Shown here: positions 11,319 through 24,666 of the stretch, piece after piece
How positions within the stretch are numbered: the first letter of the stretch is position 1
How the letters are laid out: every line of letters starts with the position of its first letter
The notes under the pieces: model-generated
The model's database searches: none
What the model saw: the letters and a program-made list of their open reading frames with translations, nothing else
What the model was told of the DNA's origin: nothing
Source of the DNA: Hymenochaete sp. R1
Lineage: Eukaryota > Basidiomycota > Agaricomycetes > Hymenochaetales > Hymenochaetaceae
Reading direction: 5' to 3'
DNA: 37,809 bases
Assembly: GCA_019400425.1 (NCBI GenBank)
Contig: JAFREE010000196.1
Coordinates: 1 to 37,809, forward strand
Program-made: the position numbers and the translations under genes

Positions 11319-14300
11319 ATGTCAGATCACCTTCCCCTCCCACACCCCTTCCTCACCGAGCCTGTCCTTTACGTCTCCGGCGTGCCCGTTTCCATCTCGG
11401 ACACGGACCTCGCCCAGTCTTTCGAAGGATGTTTGCCTGTCCGACCGCAGATGGTTCGTGACGGATCCAGCGCGTCGTGCTATGGGAGGATCGAATTCAA
11501 GTACTTTGAGAAAGGTGTGTATTTATGTTTTCGTGTTGTTTTCGATCACGCTTTTCCGTGGATGGATTTCGATTGGGTGAAATTGAAGACATTGGAAGTT
11601 GGGTTAAACATATGGTTATGGCGCCTTTCGTGATGTGAGCTACTCTGGGTTTAGAGTGAAATGTAGCACACGTGTGTTGGGCGTGTCTGCGTTCGCCTTC
11701 CTCGCATAGACCCATTTCAAAACAACAGGAGCAAGAGCATCAGACAGAGAGAAAGAGCACTTTCTCGGCGTGGCTGCGTGGTGAGCCCCAGCAGAAGCCT
11801 TAAATGCACCGACACGTTCTGTCCTTTCTTTCCTTCTCATACTGTCCCATCCACTTGTCTCGTCTCCGTTCGTTTCATCATCTCTTCTCACTTTCATCTC
11901 ATCTTCCATCTGGGCTTTTATTTCGTGTTGTATTGCGCAATGATGATGAACGCCCCGATGAACAACCCTCTGACATACTATTACCCCCCAGCTGAAAAGG
12001 CGTTGGCCACCCTCCAGGGTCACCCCATATCCGGCACCTTCCCGCCCATACCCCTCCACCTATCCGCATACCCACACGACCAACCCATCCTACCCCCAAC
12101 GCCCTCCGCCCAGCCTAGAATTGTAAAACAGCTCCCACAGGGATACACCGACTCGCAACTGTATGACCTTTTCAGACCATACGGCCCGCTGGCAAGCGTA
12201 CGCACGCACTCGCAGTTCGGACCCGACACGGGCGTGCTCGAGTTCTGGCGCGAGGAGGACGCGAAGAACGCGGAGGAGAACATGCATTGCGCTGAGGTCG
12301 AGGATAAGAATATTGCCGTACAGGTGTATAATCAGAAGAGGACACCAGGCGCGGTAGGTGGGGGTGGGACCTCTGAGTTCAGCCCGTCTGCGCCTGCTTT
12401 CGTGCCCAGTGGGTTCGGAGGTGCAGGTGCAGGTGCGGCTCGGGGAAGGACGCAATCTCCGCCGTATCAGACGTCGCCGCGGAAGACGTCTGGGCCGTTT
12501 GTACACGGGCCCGGTCAGCAAGTCCAATTCGCGCCTCCAGTTGGACCTGGGTCAGGAAGCCATAGTGGCCTCATCGATCCGTGCAACTTGTTTGTGAAGG
12601 TGAGGTAGATTTTGTTGCTTCTATGGTGCTATCCACGCATGGTCTTGAAACAACGTAAAGTCCCGCGTTGTTGAAGACTGTTCGCGAATGATGGTTTTTA
12701 TTGAGCGTCTGACTCAAATCTTTTTTTAACATTTTTATCAAAGAACATTGATGAGAGCGTCGACTCCGGGAGCCTATTCCAGAGTTTCAACCAATACGGC
12801 CAGATCGTCAGCGCACGCATCATGCGTGACGAGAGCGGGAAGAGCCGAGGCTTCGGTTTTGTATCCTTCCAAACGCCCGATCAAGCCAACCTAGCCCTTC
12901 ACTCGATGAACGGCGCAGTCCTCGGCTCGAAGCAGATTGTTGTCCGTCTGCATGAACCCAAGCAGCTCCGCCAGGAGAAGCTCGCACACCGATTTGCGAG
13001 TGGGAACAACAACCATCCGAAGAGTCGAAGCGGGGCAACGAGCCCGACGGCGAGCGAAGGCGGGGAAAGCTACGGGGCGTGGCAGAGCCCGCGTAATGGA
13101 TACCAAAGCCTTGCGAGTCCCACCAGCTATGGTGACAAATTAACTCCTGGACATGCGAGGAGGAGTTCGGGAAGCTTTTATAACGTTCGTCACCTATGTT
13201 GCTTTTTTCGTCTATGGTGTGATGTGAATTAATTTTGATCGAATTGTTGTCTCTAGGCCGCCTTGAACGGGCAACTTCAAATGAACATGTCTTATGACGA
13301 ACTCTCGGCAATGTCTCCCGTAGTCAGGAGGGAAATCCTTACAGGCGAACTCCATCGCCGGCTGAAGCAAATGGATGACATTTCGAAATCCAACATCGAC
13401 ACAGTCGTAAACTCTCTTCTTGCCCTTTCTCTCGCTGAAATTGTCGATGTCCTGCACGACAACTCTCGATTCGCGAGTGCCGTACGCAATGCTCAGTCCA
13501 TCGTAACACGCAACAATTCGGAAGAAAGAACCAAATCTCCCTCACCTGCTGCCTCTGCAGACTCCCGGCTCTTAGATCCGAACGTGCTCGCTGCAACGGC
13601 CTCAGCGCCAGACCATCCATCGACGCCCGTTTCGCACTCCTCGCCCATGTCGACACCGCCCAGGACGTCCTCGCCAGCATCCGCATCTCAACCCGGAGGT
13701 GGGGGCGCGTCGGAAAAAGAACGACTACACAATGCAGTGGGACAGATCGAACCAGATGCGGAACGCGCAAAGGCCATCACTGAGCTCCTCATGAGCCTAA
13801 GCAAACGCGAACGCGCGCTCTGCCTCTTCAATAAAGAGGTCCTCCGGCAAAAGGTGGCTGACGCGAAAGTTGTTCTCGATAGTTCCGAGAATGACGAAGA
13901 TGATGCAGTGGTTTCTGCTGCTGCCGGAAAGACGCCTACGACTCCGTTGAGGAAGAGCACAGCTGCGTCGTCGTCGTATGAAGACTCGCCGCGGACGCCT
14001 GCGCTATCGTCCCGCGCACCGTCCGCAGCTGCCTCGCCCACCGCGCCCGTCACGCCCCCAAGCAAGTCCGTCTCGGGCATGATAGGTTCCCTCTCCCTCT
14101 CTGAGTCCAAATCCAGCTCGAGCTCCGGCGGGGTTGGTAGTGTCGCTTCGGTGGAGAAGCTCGCGCAGATGCCTGCGTCGAAGGTTGTTGAGATATTGAG
14201 AGATGGGGCAACGTGCGAGGCACTAGGGCTGACAAAGGCGGATTCGGTGATTCTGAAGGCGACGAATGACTTTGTGGACTCGCTTGCGGGGCAGTCGGTG

Positions 14301-14595
14301 CCGAAGCAGAAGCAGGCTGTGGGGGATAAGCTATTCAGGGTAGTGAAGAACTTTGGGATCAAGGGTGCTGTACGTCCCATTTCTCTCTCTGTTTTCTCTT
14401 CATTTTCCATTTATTCGAGTCGAAATGTGGCTAATGACATGTTTTCTCGGGTTCCCATTTGAATAGCCAAAAGTGACGATCGCGCTGTTGGACCAGGAGG
14501 AGCTTCGACCGTTGGCACATCTCATGAACAGCTACCCGGCTGTCCTAAAAGAGAAGGCCCTGCTTACGGTGCAGGCAATCGCTGCGAGCAAGTGA
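11319..14595 (+). CDS. rrm4: Rrm4-type RNA-binding protein, three RRMs and MLLE domains
   Basis: Five exons: 11319-11514, 11992-12599, 12744-13184, 13257-14369, 14467-14595; 828 residues. Resembles Ustilago Rrm4, which carries mRNAs on early endosomes along microtubules. RRM1 (about 15-78, LYVSGV) is split by the 477-nt intron 1; RRM2 spans about 105-182. RRM3 (about 262-345) has LFVKNI and RGFGFVSF. The C-terminal half has three MLLE-like helical regions: about 435-500 (RREILTGELHRRLKQM), about 565-625 (AKAITELLMSLSKRERAL) and a last one about 765-828 (QAVGDKLFRVVKNFGI...LKEKALL). In Rrm4 the last MLLE binds PAM2L peptides of Upa1. Low-complexity Ser/Pro linkers separate the domains. Length is close to Ustilago Rrm4 (about 790). 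Orthology rests on domain order. Confidence 0.88.
11780..11943 (+). promoter_or_regulatory. Possible internal promoter in rrm4 intron 1
   Basis: The 3' part of intron 1 looks like a promoter and leader: a TTAAAT element near 11798, then more than 100 nt of C/T-rich sequence, then three ATG codons in a row (from 11941). These ATGs are in frame with exon 2 across the exon 2 acceptor, giving MMMNAPMNN... joined to the second half of RRM1. Function is inferred from composition and frame only. Confidence 0.35.
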
Positions 14596-15522
14596 AGGAA
14601 CAGACGAATACTCGACGTCTAGCCGTGTCGCTGAATCGGAAGGTCTTCGGCTCAGCAATTATATGCGAGGTTGTCGAGATGATAGGTGTTCTTCCGCATT
14701 GGTATTAGTTGTGTTCAGTCAGGATTAGAGTGGAACGGAACTCAGCTCCCCTATCGTTTGTCGATTTCCTTCATTTCACTCGTCCCGTCCGCCTGTCCAC
14801 GGACCCATCCTTTCCCATTTCATTCGTACAAAAGGATCCTTTCGTCCTTCCTCTTCATCCACCAATATCCTTCTTTCCCCTAATTAGGCTCCCTGGCTTT
14901 CTTTCCCCGGTACTCATCTCTTATCTACGTTTCTCCATTTCTCAAATTTCGTGGATTTACGACCCCCGACCCCACTCCCGACTCGTCCTACCCTCCATCA
15001 GGAGAATAATAGGAAATGCAAGGTCGACGCGAGATGCTCTGTTCCCTTTCTACATATTCTCTGTTCTTTCTATTGGCCTCGTATTCTCTTACCTATTTCT
15101 CTTCTACTTTTCCCCTCCTCTCTTATCTGTTTTTCTCTCTTTCTATTCCTCATTCTCTCTCATTACGATCTGTTTATGCGCATGACATCCGACATGAAGG
15201 TGTACGTACGTACCACGTAGGCTTAAGTCAATTACTTCAAGCTTCCAACCCCAGACCCCTCCCCGCTGTTTTTTCTTTTCTTTTCTTCTTCATGAACGAG
15301 TCTTTAAGTACAATGTCTTTTCTGTTCCACGCCTACGCTTAATGAATATCTTTTTTTTTCGATTTCGAGCCCCCGCTTTCTATTCCCCGTCCGGCAGGAA
15401 TGAAGGAAATTGCCAATGCTAAATAACACGATTCTATTTTCTAATAATAGTGGTATTCATAGACTCTGAAGTCTACGAAATGCAGAGAACTCTGAGAAGA
15501 ATGGTGATCAATCCTAACAATA
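14596..15522. other. Long pyrimidine-rich intergenic / rrm4 3' UTR
   Basis: About 0.93 kb, C/T-rich on the + strand over much of 14740-15360. Open frames here overlap in several phases and read as Ser/Phe/Leu-rich strings, as in noncoding pyrimidine tracts. Probably the rrm4 3' UTR plus the med7 promoter. Confidence 0.45.
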
Positions 15523-16853
15523 ATGAGCGCGTCGACTCGGACGCGTCAAACGAATCGTTTGCTTCGCACCATCATGCTTGACGAAGACCAAGAAGGAGAA
15601 CTCCGAAACCCGTTCCCTTCTCCACCGTCCCATTACCAACAATACACTGCACACAACCTTCATCTCCTCAAACTCCTCAAGTCCAGAGTCTCGCAAACTA
15701 CTTCATTATCGACAGTGAACCAAGATGGAGATGGAGATGAGTATGGAGAGACGGGTGTGGAGAAGGAAAAGGAAGGAGAGAAAGACTCGTTCGTCGTGGA
15801 TAAAGCTACAGACAGTAACATCGATGTCGATTCAGTCTCGGGCTTGTTGTCGATCTCGGAAGGACGACAGAGAGATGTGCTGAGTGACCAGGAGGACGTG
15901 CCTGATTGGCCGCTCGCGCAGCTGGAGAAGCCGAGGGTAGATTGGATAGAGGAGGAGGGGCAGTATAGTGTGTTCGGGGATACGTGGTTCGTACGTGTCT
16001 CTGGGCTTCTCTGTCTTTTCTTTCGCTTTTGGTTGAGTGTGATGGGACGTAGCTTTCAACGAAAGTACCGTCGTTGGGAGATCTGGGAGGACACCAGCTG
16101 TATCCTGACGATCCTACCGTCGGTGCGTTTTTCGCTATTGCTCTCTTTTGTACTGCACTTATCGTCGCACCTCCTTACTTTTGAAATGCTAACGCTAATA
16201 CTCAGATCGCAAACCAGCCCTCCTCTCCATCCTCCGCACAACCCTTGTCACCTACTCCCATCTCCTCAAGTCCCTCTTGCTCCCACCCCCTCCACCCCAT
16301 TCCACCGACCCGCCCGAATGGCAGAAATACGTTGAGTGGCTCACGGTGATGAGCCAGAACATGATGAGCGCTGCGAATGACTTGAGGCCGGTACAGGCAC
16401 GGTATGCGCTGGAGGAGATGATGAAGAGGCAAGTGGAGGTAAGGAAGGAGGAGACGGCTGTGGTGCATCGGTATGTGGTTTTGCTTTGACCTTGACCTTG
16501 ACTCTCGGAAGGGAGGGTGCATTGACTTGAGTTGATTTGGGTGTTCGTTCGTTCGTTCGTTCGTTGGTGAAGGAAATGCAATGAGCTGCAGGAGAAGTTA
16601 CAGCAGCTCAAGGGCGGAGCTCTGCTTCAGACTGAGAAGGTTTGTTGCTGGGTCTTCTAGAAATTGGCTTGGGTTCTCATGGATGATGGATTATCTTATA
16701 GGATGCGGATATACGATCAAGCAATGAGGTGGGTTCTTTGCGAACGTGAATTTTCATGACTCAATGGACCTTCGTTTCTAGAACCAAGACGAGAAGCTAA
16801 CCATGAATGATGTTCTTCGCTGGGCTGAAAATTTCGAAGACAGTGTCGCGTGA
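15523..16853 (+). CDS. med7: Mediator complex subunit 7 (Med7)
   Basis: Six exons: 15523-15990, 16053-16122, 16206-16470, 16573-16639, 16702-16728, 16782-16853; 322 residues. Med7 is an essential subunit of the middle module of Mediator, heterodimerising with Med21 to bridge regulators and RNA polymerase II. Family hallmarks are NPFPSPPSHY...HNLHLL near the N-terminus, FGDTW at the end of exon 1, PSLGDLGGHQLY, and the C-terminal helices (LLSILRTTLVTYSHLL, DLRPVQARYALEEMM). A 70-residue acidic insert lies between the two N-terminal motifs. A second in-frame ATG at 15574 begins MLDEDQEGELRNPFP and is closer to the usual Med7 start (305 residues), so the true start may be there; both ATGs have A at -3. 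Exon 5 is only 27 nt. Confidence 0.9.
16543..16565 (+). repeat. (GTTC)n microsatellite in med7 intron 3
   Basis: Five and three-quarter perfect GTTC units immediately before the exon 4 acceptor of med7. Confidence 0.85.
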
Positions 16854-17512
16854 CTGTAGGTAGCTGTGTGTCTCGAGAATGACGTAGAGGTAACCTTCTC
16901 TTCATTATTCTCTTTCAATGTTATAGTTTCGATCTCTTACCTTTCCTTTGGCAAGCAGCATTATCAAAACATATTCTTCGGGCGTTCGGGCGTAGCCTCA
17001 TTCAATATACCGCACTTCAGCACACGTAACGCGACTAGAACCTTGTAGTGCTTTTGGAGGACAGCAGCGCTATCGATGAGCACGAGAAGAACGTGAAAGC
17101 GAAGTTCACGGGAGACGTTCTTCTCTCATCTTTGCGGAAATCAAGGACTTCTAGGTCGAACCTTCCCCTCGATCGGAATCGGACAATGCCAGGCCATGCT
17201 ACAGAGAATGGCTTCTAAGGATGTTTTACAAAGGCGCCTTAAATGCAGGCACCCCGCCGAAATGCATTAGTGTATTGTCATTAAGTAAAATATATCTTAG
17301 TAAATGGCTGAATGGATTGCTTGGTGTTCTCGTAAATTATGCACTTGCTTCATCTGCCTTCATCCGCTAGAATCGCCTCTGAGTAACAATGACTATCATC
17401 CAACTGAATCCTGGATCATTTTATTCAGAACAATATCTTGTTTCGTTGGGATGGGAGACGATCTTGTCTTGTGCCGTGTGCTGTAAGACGCGCTTGCTGT
17501 AAAAGGAAAGCC
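16854..17512. other. Intergenic between med7 and MAP kinase 2
   Basis: Mixed composition, with short frames only and no recognisable domain, RNA gene or repeat. A 15-base word at 17501-17515 (aaaaggaaagcctat) also occurs at 211-225. Confidence 0.45.
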
Positions 17513-17519
17513 TATAAAT
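17513..17519 (+). promoter_or_regulatory. TATA box of MAP kinase gene 2
   Basis: TATAAAT 159 nt upstream of the ATG at 17678, followed by a C/T-rich leader. Confidence 0.6.
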
Positions 17520-17677
17520 GGGAGCTGTGCTAAGGCCTTTAGCTCTCAATCCCGCTCTTGCTTCTCCTTCCTTTCCCTCCGCTCCCCTTCTCCATTCCCC
17601 TCGCGCCCTTCTCTCGCACCTTTTGGCCTCTCGAACAACGCTTTCCGGGTATTTGAACAACACACAACTCAGCGGCT

Positions 17678-19481
<1,804 letters not shown>

Positions 19482-19875
19482 GAGATTCTTCGGAACGTTC
19501 TTCAATAGAATCTGCACAAGCCATGCGCTACGTCAGTGAGTAACGAAATTCCCTGGACGAAAAAAAAACCGAGACAAGGCTGCGTCAAATGTGTATAAAG
19601 GATCCTCACAATACCATAATTTACGAAAGATCGTCTGATACCATCCTCCATTTTCACGCCTTCAAAGTTCTTGTTCTTTTTTCTTTCTTTGACACTCCTT
19701 TAACTGCTAATAACGTTCCTGCCTTTCTCGTACGTGCGTGACGTTGACAGTTGTGTTTGCAATTTTCGATTTCTTATGTATGCATTATGCTTTATGGAAC
19801 TCGGTCTTTTCTTTTCAATGCATTAAATTGACGACTCATTCGATCATAATTTGGCTCTGTCCGGGGTATGGTTTT

Positions 19876-20533
19876 ATGTCGAAGCCCCTCTCCAAATTCC
19901 TCTTCATGCAAATTATGCATCCACGAACAGTCGGGATATTTTTAGGGTGCGTTTTATTCTCTCAAAATTTCGTACGGAACGAGGCTGAACGTCATCGTAG
20001 CGCACTTGGCGTGTACTTTTTCAGTCGTTTTACGGTTGAATTCCTGTCGACAGCCAAGGAAAAGCTACGCAAACCATTACCCTCCTTTCACACCGAGTCG
20101 TCCTGGGCGTCCGAAGTCGTGCAGCACCTTTTCAAGTTTGCTCTGGGCGGTGACGTGGACGCCTAACTCCTCCGTCATGAAACACATTACCCAAAGTATT
20201 GGATAAGATAACTTTGCCACTTCCAAGAATCTCTATTGTTGGACTTCCTATCGGCCGAATGGTATCAGATAATCTTGACGTCCAAAATTCTTCGGCTGAA
20301 ACCGACTTTGCAGCAAGCCTCAGAGCTATCATCCATGATCCCTTGGATTATCTGATAAACCCCTCTCATCTTTCCAGCTCGCAAAATATGCAATATTATA
20401 AGGTTCATTGTCTCCTTATGCAAGCAAAGGAACGCAATATGAGCTCCTGTATGCTATCACTCAGCCCCAGTTCCAATCCTGGTTTGTCGATACGAGATTG
20501 GATTTTGGCCGCTTGGCGACAAAGCAAAGTTGA
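19876..20533 (+). CDS. Orphan small protein with apparent frameshift
   Basis: Model: exons 19876-19946, 20001-20149 and 20197 onward, with introns of 54 nt (GTGCGT...GTAG) and 47 nt (GTGACG, ctaact branch site, AAAG). It begins MSKPLSKFLFMQIMHPRT, then a short hydrophobic stretch (VGIFLGALGVYFF), then a soluble region including RISIVGLPIGRM and HDPLDYLINPSHL. After Lys at 20400-20402 this frame degrades, while the neighbouring frame reads naturally (TQYELLYAITQPQFQSWF...) to a TGA at 20531-20533. No intron of normal size reconciles the two, so there may be a one-base frameshift (pseudogene or assembly error) or an unseen splice. No family is recognised. Roughly 215 residues if continuous. Confidence 0.4.
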
Positions 20534-20632
20534 CGTTAAAAAGGGATGGTGGGAGGAGAGCATCTGCATTTTTTCCCTCAGCTTTCTTCTTTCCGTCAAA
20601 TTTGCACTGGTTGTGTTTTTGTCCTTTCCAGG

Positions 20633-22225
20633 ATGTCGAACCGATCCGAGGACAACTCCAGTATCTTCTCTCGTCTTCCTAGACGCCTGACCAAAGCTAA
20701 ACTCAAGCCTCCTCGAGCGGGCGATGATACCATCGAACTCGTATCCGGCCCATCGTTTCAAGACCATGAGGATATGACCGGAAGTGCGTCGGTTGGTCCA
20801 GCTCCCACAACCCAAATGGAATCTGGCACTACGGGTGCTCGGGCTGCTGCCTCGGCCCAGAGCAAGAGAAATGACAAGGGTAAGGGCTCTACGGATAATA
20901 AAGACGGTAAGGACAAGAGGAACAACGAGGACAAGAGAAAGAAAAAGACTAAAGAAGAGCTCATTGAAGAGAAGATGACGCCGATACAGAAAGAGAAATG
21001 GGAGTTGTACAAGAAGAAGCAGAAGAAGAAGAAGAGGGAGGCGGTTGAGACAACTCAGGCATCGAAACTAGAACAGAAGAAGAAAGTTGAAGTCGATGAT
21101 TCAGATGCCATCTTGCCTGCTCGTCCAGTGTACCCACCCCATCTCACCACACATGGCCCCGAAGAGAGGAAGACGAGCATGATCGAGCATTTCCGGAAGA
21201 TGGATTCTTCTGAGAAGGTCATAGCGCGTGAGTCTACTTCGGTTCTGTTCCTCTTCGTGTTACGCAATTGCTACAATGGTGCTTTTCAGTGCTTAAGAAT
21301 AGGTACAAGGACCCACAGCTAACTGTCGTCCAAGATGGCTCCGACCCCAAGAAAATAAAATTGTCGCTTGGTATGTCGCCTTACACGTCTTCTTCACCAA
21401 TTCGGATTATATCTCATTCAAAAATGCCTGCGATGCTATAGCTGAGGGACTGCAGAAGATCTGCGTAACGAAAGTGATGGCTTCACGAGAGACCTGCGAC
21501 TTAATCGAACTTGACTATATTCTGCCCGCTGCAGCCGGAACAAGCAAGGATAGGGTGCTGCTGGATTTCGCGATCAAGATCATCGACGGCATCATCGACG
21601 AATGGAACTCACACATAAACGACGTCAAGGATTCTGTTGACGACCAGACCGACCTACGTGGGCTCCCATTGAGACGGAGCGAACGTCCTCTGTTGAATAA
21701 AGAGCAGAAGCTGGAGACGTATGAAGAGATTCGTGCTAGGTATGTTGCAGTCAAGGAGGTGATCGTGGACGCGTTGAAGAACGCCGATTCGATCAAGGTC
21801 AAGACGAAGGGGAACAAGAGGAGGATTATTACCTCGCGTTTTAATCGGAACTTGAAGCGCGATCCGGTCAGGGAGATGAAGGATATGCTCGATGGGTACG
21901 TTTTTTGTTCCTTGGGCACTACGAGGGCTCTATCTTCTTCTTTTGAAGAGAGATACTGACTTGTGAGTATGGCAGGTACATCCTTGGTGAGGAGTCGAGG
22001 GCCAAGAAGAAGCAGGAGGTGAATGATAAGAAATGGAAGGAGGCATGGGAAAAGGAGAGGGCGAAGAGGAAGAAGAGAGGTGAAGAAGTAGAAGAGATGG
22101 ACGAGGAGGTAGAGGAGAGGGAAAGGAAGAGGACGGACTGGTCTAATTGGCCGACAGCGGCGAAGGACACGAACAAGAACATTGGTTGTCCATGTGTGTT
22201 TTGTTTTGACCCGCATCGGGTTTAG
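20633..22225 (+). CDS. Lysine-rich coiled-coil orphan protein
   Basis: Four exons: 20633-21227, 21290-21370, 21442-21895, 21976-22225; 459 residues. The N-terminal region has MSNRSEDNSSIFSRLPRRL, then a low-complexity charged segment (KDGKDKRNNEDKRKKKTKEE), a middle region of regular helices including ICVTKVMASRETCDLIELD and VLLDFAIKIIDGIIDEWN, and a second highly charged coiled-coil stretch near the C-terminus (residues about 380-430). It ends CPCVFCFDPHRV. All three introns keep the frame. A CAG directly before the ATG (cctttccag-g-ATG) could be the acceptor of a 5' UTR intron. I recognise no family; a nuclear or nucleic-acid-associated role could be guessed from the charge but is unsupported. 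Confidence 0.8.
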
Positions 22226-22606
22226 GAGCGGGCAGTCCAATAGTACTAGAATAAAGTCTCTGTGTCGAGTAGCTTGATGATCCGTTCCCTCTTATATTTT
22301 GATAGATTCCACTTCATTTCCTTGGAATAAGCAACGGTTGACTCACGACAAGATGGTGTGTGCTACTTGATAGCAAGCGCCGATTCTGGACACGCCTTCA
22401 AAATATCAAGTGATAGCAAACTACAAGGAGCATACCGTGTGGTAAGAAACAGAAAATACGAGTCACATAGAGTTGTTGAATTTTTAGTGGTGTGGGTCCC
22501 AGCGGGGAAGAGGATCGGATATCGATGTTGTACCGCAACACGCCTACTCACGCGCGCCCCACAGGCGGCGCGTTCCACTTTGACCAGGTAGTTGTCGATA
22601 ACATCT

Positions 22607-23192
22607 ATGCCTCCCATGTAAGCACATGAATGGTCGTAAGTTCATATGTTCTCTGAATAAAAGTTCTAGACGTGACAAATATACCATTCACTCGAAGGCA
22701 GTGATCTGCTTGGATGTTGAACTCAAAGGCGATATTACGATCGGTGCCGGGACTATCGTCCACCCAAAGGCATCCATCTTCGCCATCGCAGGTCCCATCA
22801 TCATCGGTTCAAATAACATCATCGAGGAGAGCTCTGTCATCGTGAACCGTCGACGTGAACCTATGAGAATAGGAGACGACAACCTCATTGAGATCGGAGC
22901 GCGAGTCGAATGTCCGAGCATCGGGGACCGCAATACGATCCACACGAAAGCACGAATTCACCACACTGTACGTCTTGGAAGCTTCTGCGTTGTTGGTCCG
23001 AGATGTCTCGTTGCACCGGCTGAGGATGAAATGATGGAGGATTATACGGTGTTCTATGGTCCTGATTCGGAGAGGACGCGGTGGAGTGGACGAGGGAAGG
23101 TTCAAGAAGCCGACGTGCGGCGTAAGCATATCGAGTACCTTCGAGAGATGCTGCCCAAGTTCAATCGCCAGAGGAGGGGAGATGCATCGTGA
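22607..23192 (+). CDS. DCTN6: Dynactin subunit 6 (p27)
   Basis: Two exons, 22607-22617 and 22670-23192; 177 residues. Dynactin p27 sits in the pointed-end complex of dynactin with p25, Arp11 and p62 and helps dynein engage endosomal cargo. The protein is a left-handed beta helix built of hexapeptide repeats: GDITIGAGTIVHPKA, GPIIIGSNNIIEE, MRIGDDNLIEIGA, IGDRNTIHTKA and VRLGSFCVVGP, followed by a C-terminal helix. The first exon has only 11 coding nt (MPP and part of Ile), chosen because the 52-nt intron GTAAGC...TTCTAG gives a normal start, MPPIRDKYTIHSKAVI, aligned with animal DCTN6. A start at 22626 would read through this intron and is less likely. Rrm4-driven endosome transport uses the same microtubule system. 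Confidence 0.9.
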
Positions 23193-23293
23193 TTTACGCT
23201 GGCGGTGACAGCTCCCATGCTAGAGTGGGAATTCTTCAGTTACGAGAGCTTTCAAGTTGCAGGTGTGCAGCTTCTGCTTTTACTTCAGGTTGA

Positions 23294-23930
23294 ATGAACC
23301 TAACAACAAGTAGCATACTTAGGGCCGTGGATGGGCCGTGGTCGTACCACGATGGGTCTACCACGGTCACAGATACAAAGACGTATGCGAAGACGGACAG
23401 TGTTGCTTTTCATGCGATCTCCTTTTCGTCTGCCGCAGGTCATATTGTGTCTGTAGACGGGGCGCTGCGGAATAGAAATCGAGCTAATCATGCTTGTCGA
23501 ACTCTCACCTCTTCATTGAATGCTATTCTATTCAAGTGTCCCTGGGCACCGGAACATGCAAGTTTTTGACTCGAAGCTTTTTACAGAGCATCAACGCACC
23601 ATTTCAGGATTTTGATCGCTCACTCTGCAATCAGCGAGATGAGGTACGCGCTCAGTGATTGAGAAGCTGTCTTGGTGAATTGTAGCAAAGTACAAAGACG
23701 CCCAGTGATTGAAACTATACGCGATCCAACAACATCTAGCGAAAGCGATTTGCAGCCCACTTATCGGTGCGTTGGTTCTGCCATACTGATGCAAAGTTGA
23801 ATGACTCTAGATTGACGTTATCTGATTACGCAGGAAACAGTGGTTGCTCGGGTTCCTTCGGCCGATTGAAAGTGCTCTCAGCTCTTTCGTCGCTTGTCCT
23901 TGTATACGGCCGACGTGTTATACTGCGTAA
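23294..23930 (+). CDS. Tentative four-exon orphan gene
   Basis: Model: exons 23294-23535, 23608-23643, 23686-23766, 23834-23930; 151 residues. Introns 2 (42 nt, GTACGC...TGTAG) and 3 (67 nt, GTGCGT...CGCAG) are convincing and connect frames that read naturally, ending QWLLGFLRPIESALSS and a cysteine cluster (ACPCIRPTC). Intron 1 uses a weak donor (GTGTCC). No domain or family is recognised. The gene could be spurious in its 5' part. Confidence 0.35.
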
Positions 23931-24666
23931 AGGCACTGAAGAGTCCTCTGATTCTTTCAGTGAATCGGTGACCTCACCGCACTCCTTGTCCTTGACCACC
24001 ACTTCTGAATCAGATCATATCATATCGGATATCTCAAGCAGATAAAACTCATCTCACATCATCACTTTTCTAAGGGCTTGGAAGTGCAAGGTACTATACT
24101 CAGATAAAAAAATCGACTGACTTCCCGGATGGAACTTCAACTTCCCTTCCTCAACCAAGAAACGAACGAGGTGCGGATGCCAAAGTGGGATAAAGAAAGT
24201 ACCATAGGCAAGGCGAAAAAATGTATGTGCATTCACAAGTCAAGGGAGTTGGGGTAGTGAAACTGACGTACGTCATACTAGTGGCCCATATGACCTACGA
24301 CAACTGTGCAGTCGGTGTGACTCGCGGAGGGATAGACAATAGGACCTTAGGGCTAGCTATGAGCGAGTCCTACGTATTGTCCCTTGGGCAAGTACACTTA
24401 CAGATCCCTCGATATATAGTTTCGGGACGGAAGTAATGTATCAAGGGCGCGGGCTATCATTCTTGTCGCTGTGGCCCTCTCATTCAGAACGTTATCGAAT
24501 ATCCATCAGGGGAAGGCAGGACCATTGAAGAGGTGCTTTTCCGCTTCCAGTTGCAGCTGTACCGCATCTTGATTTGGGAGCAACGACGTCTGCAACTGGT
24601 ACAAGAGAAGATATTGAAGTTCTTGGACTCGAATTCCGTAGGCCCAAGAAAATAGCGGATTCTGAG

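Noticed and set aside
13688..14410. 240-codon minus-strand frame
   Set aside because: Antisense shadow of rrm4 exon 4, whose + strand frame encodes the MLLE regions.
24574..24666. Start of the 24.7-kb orphan at 24574
   Set aside because: That position is a TTG codon, not an ATG; the first in-frame ATG is at 24667.
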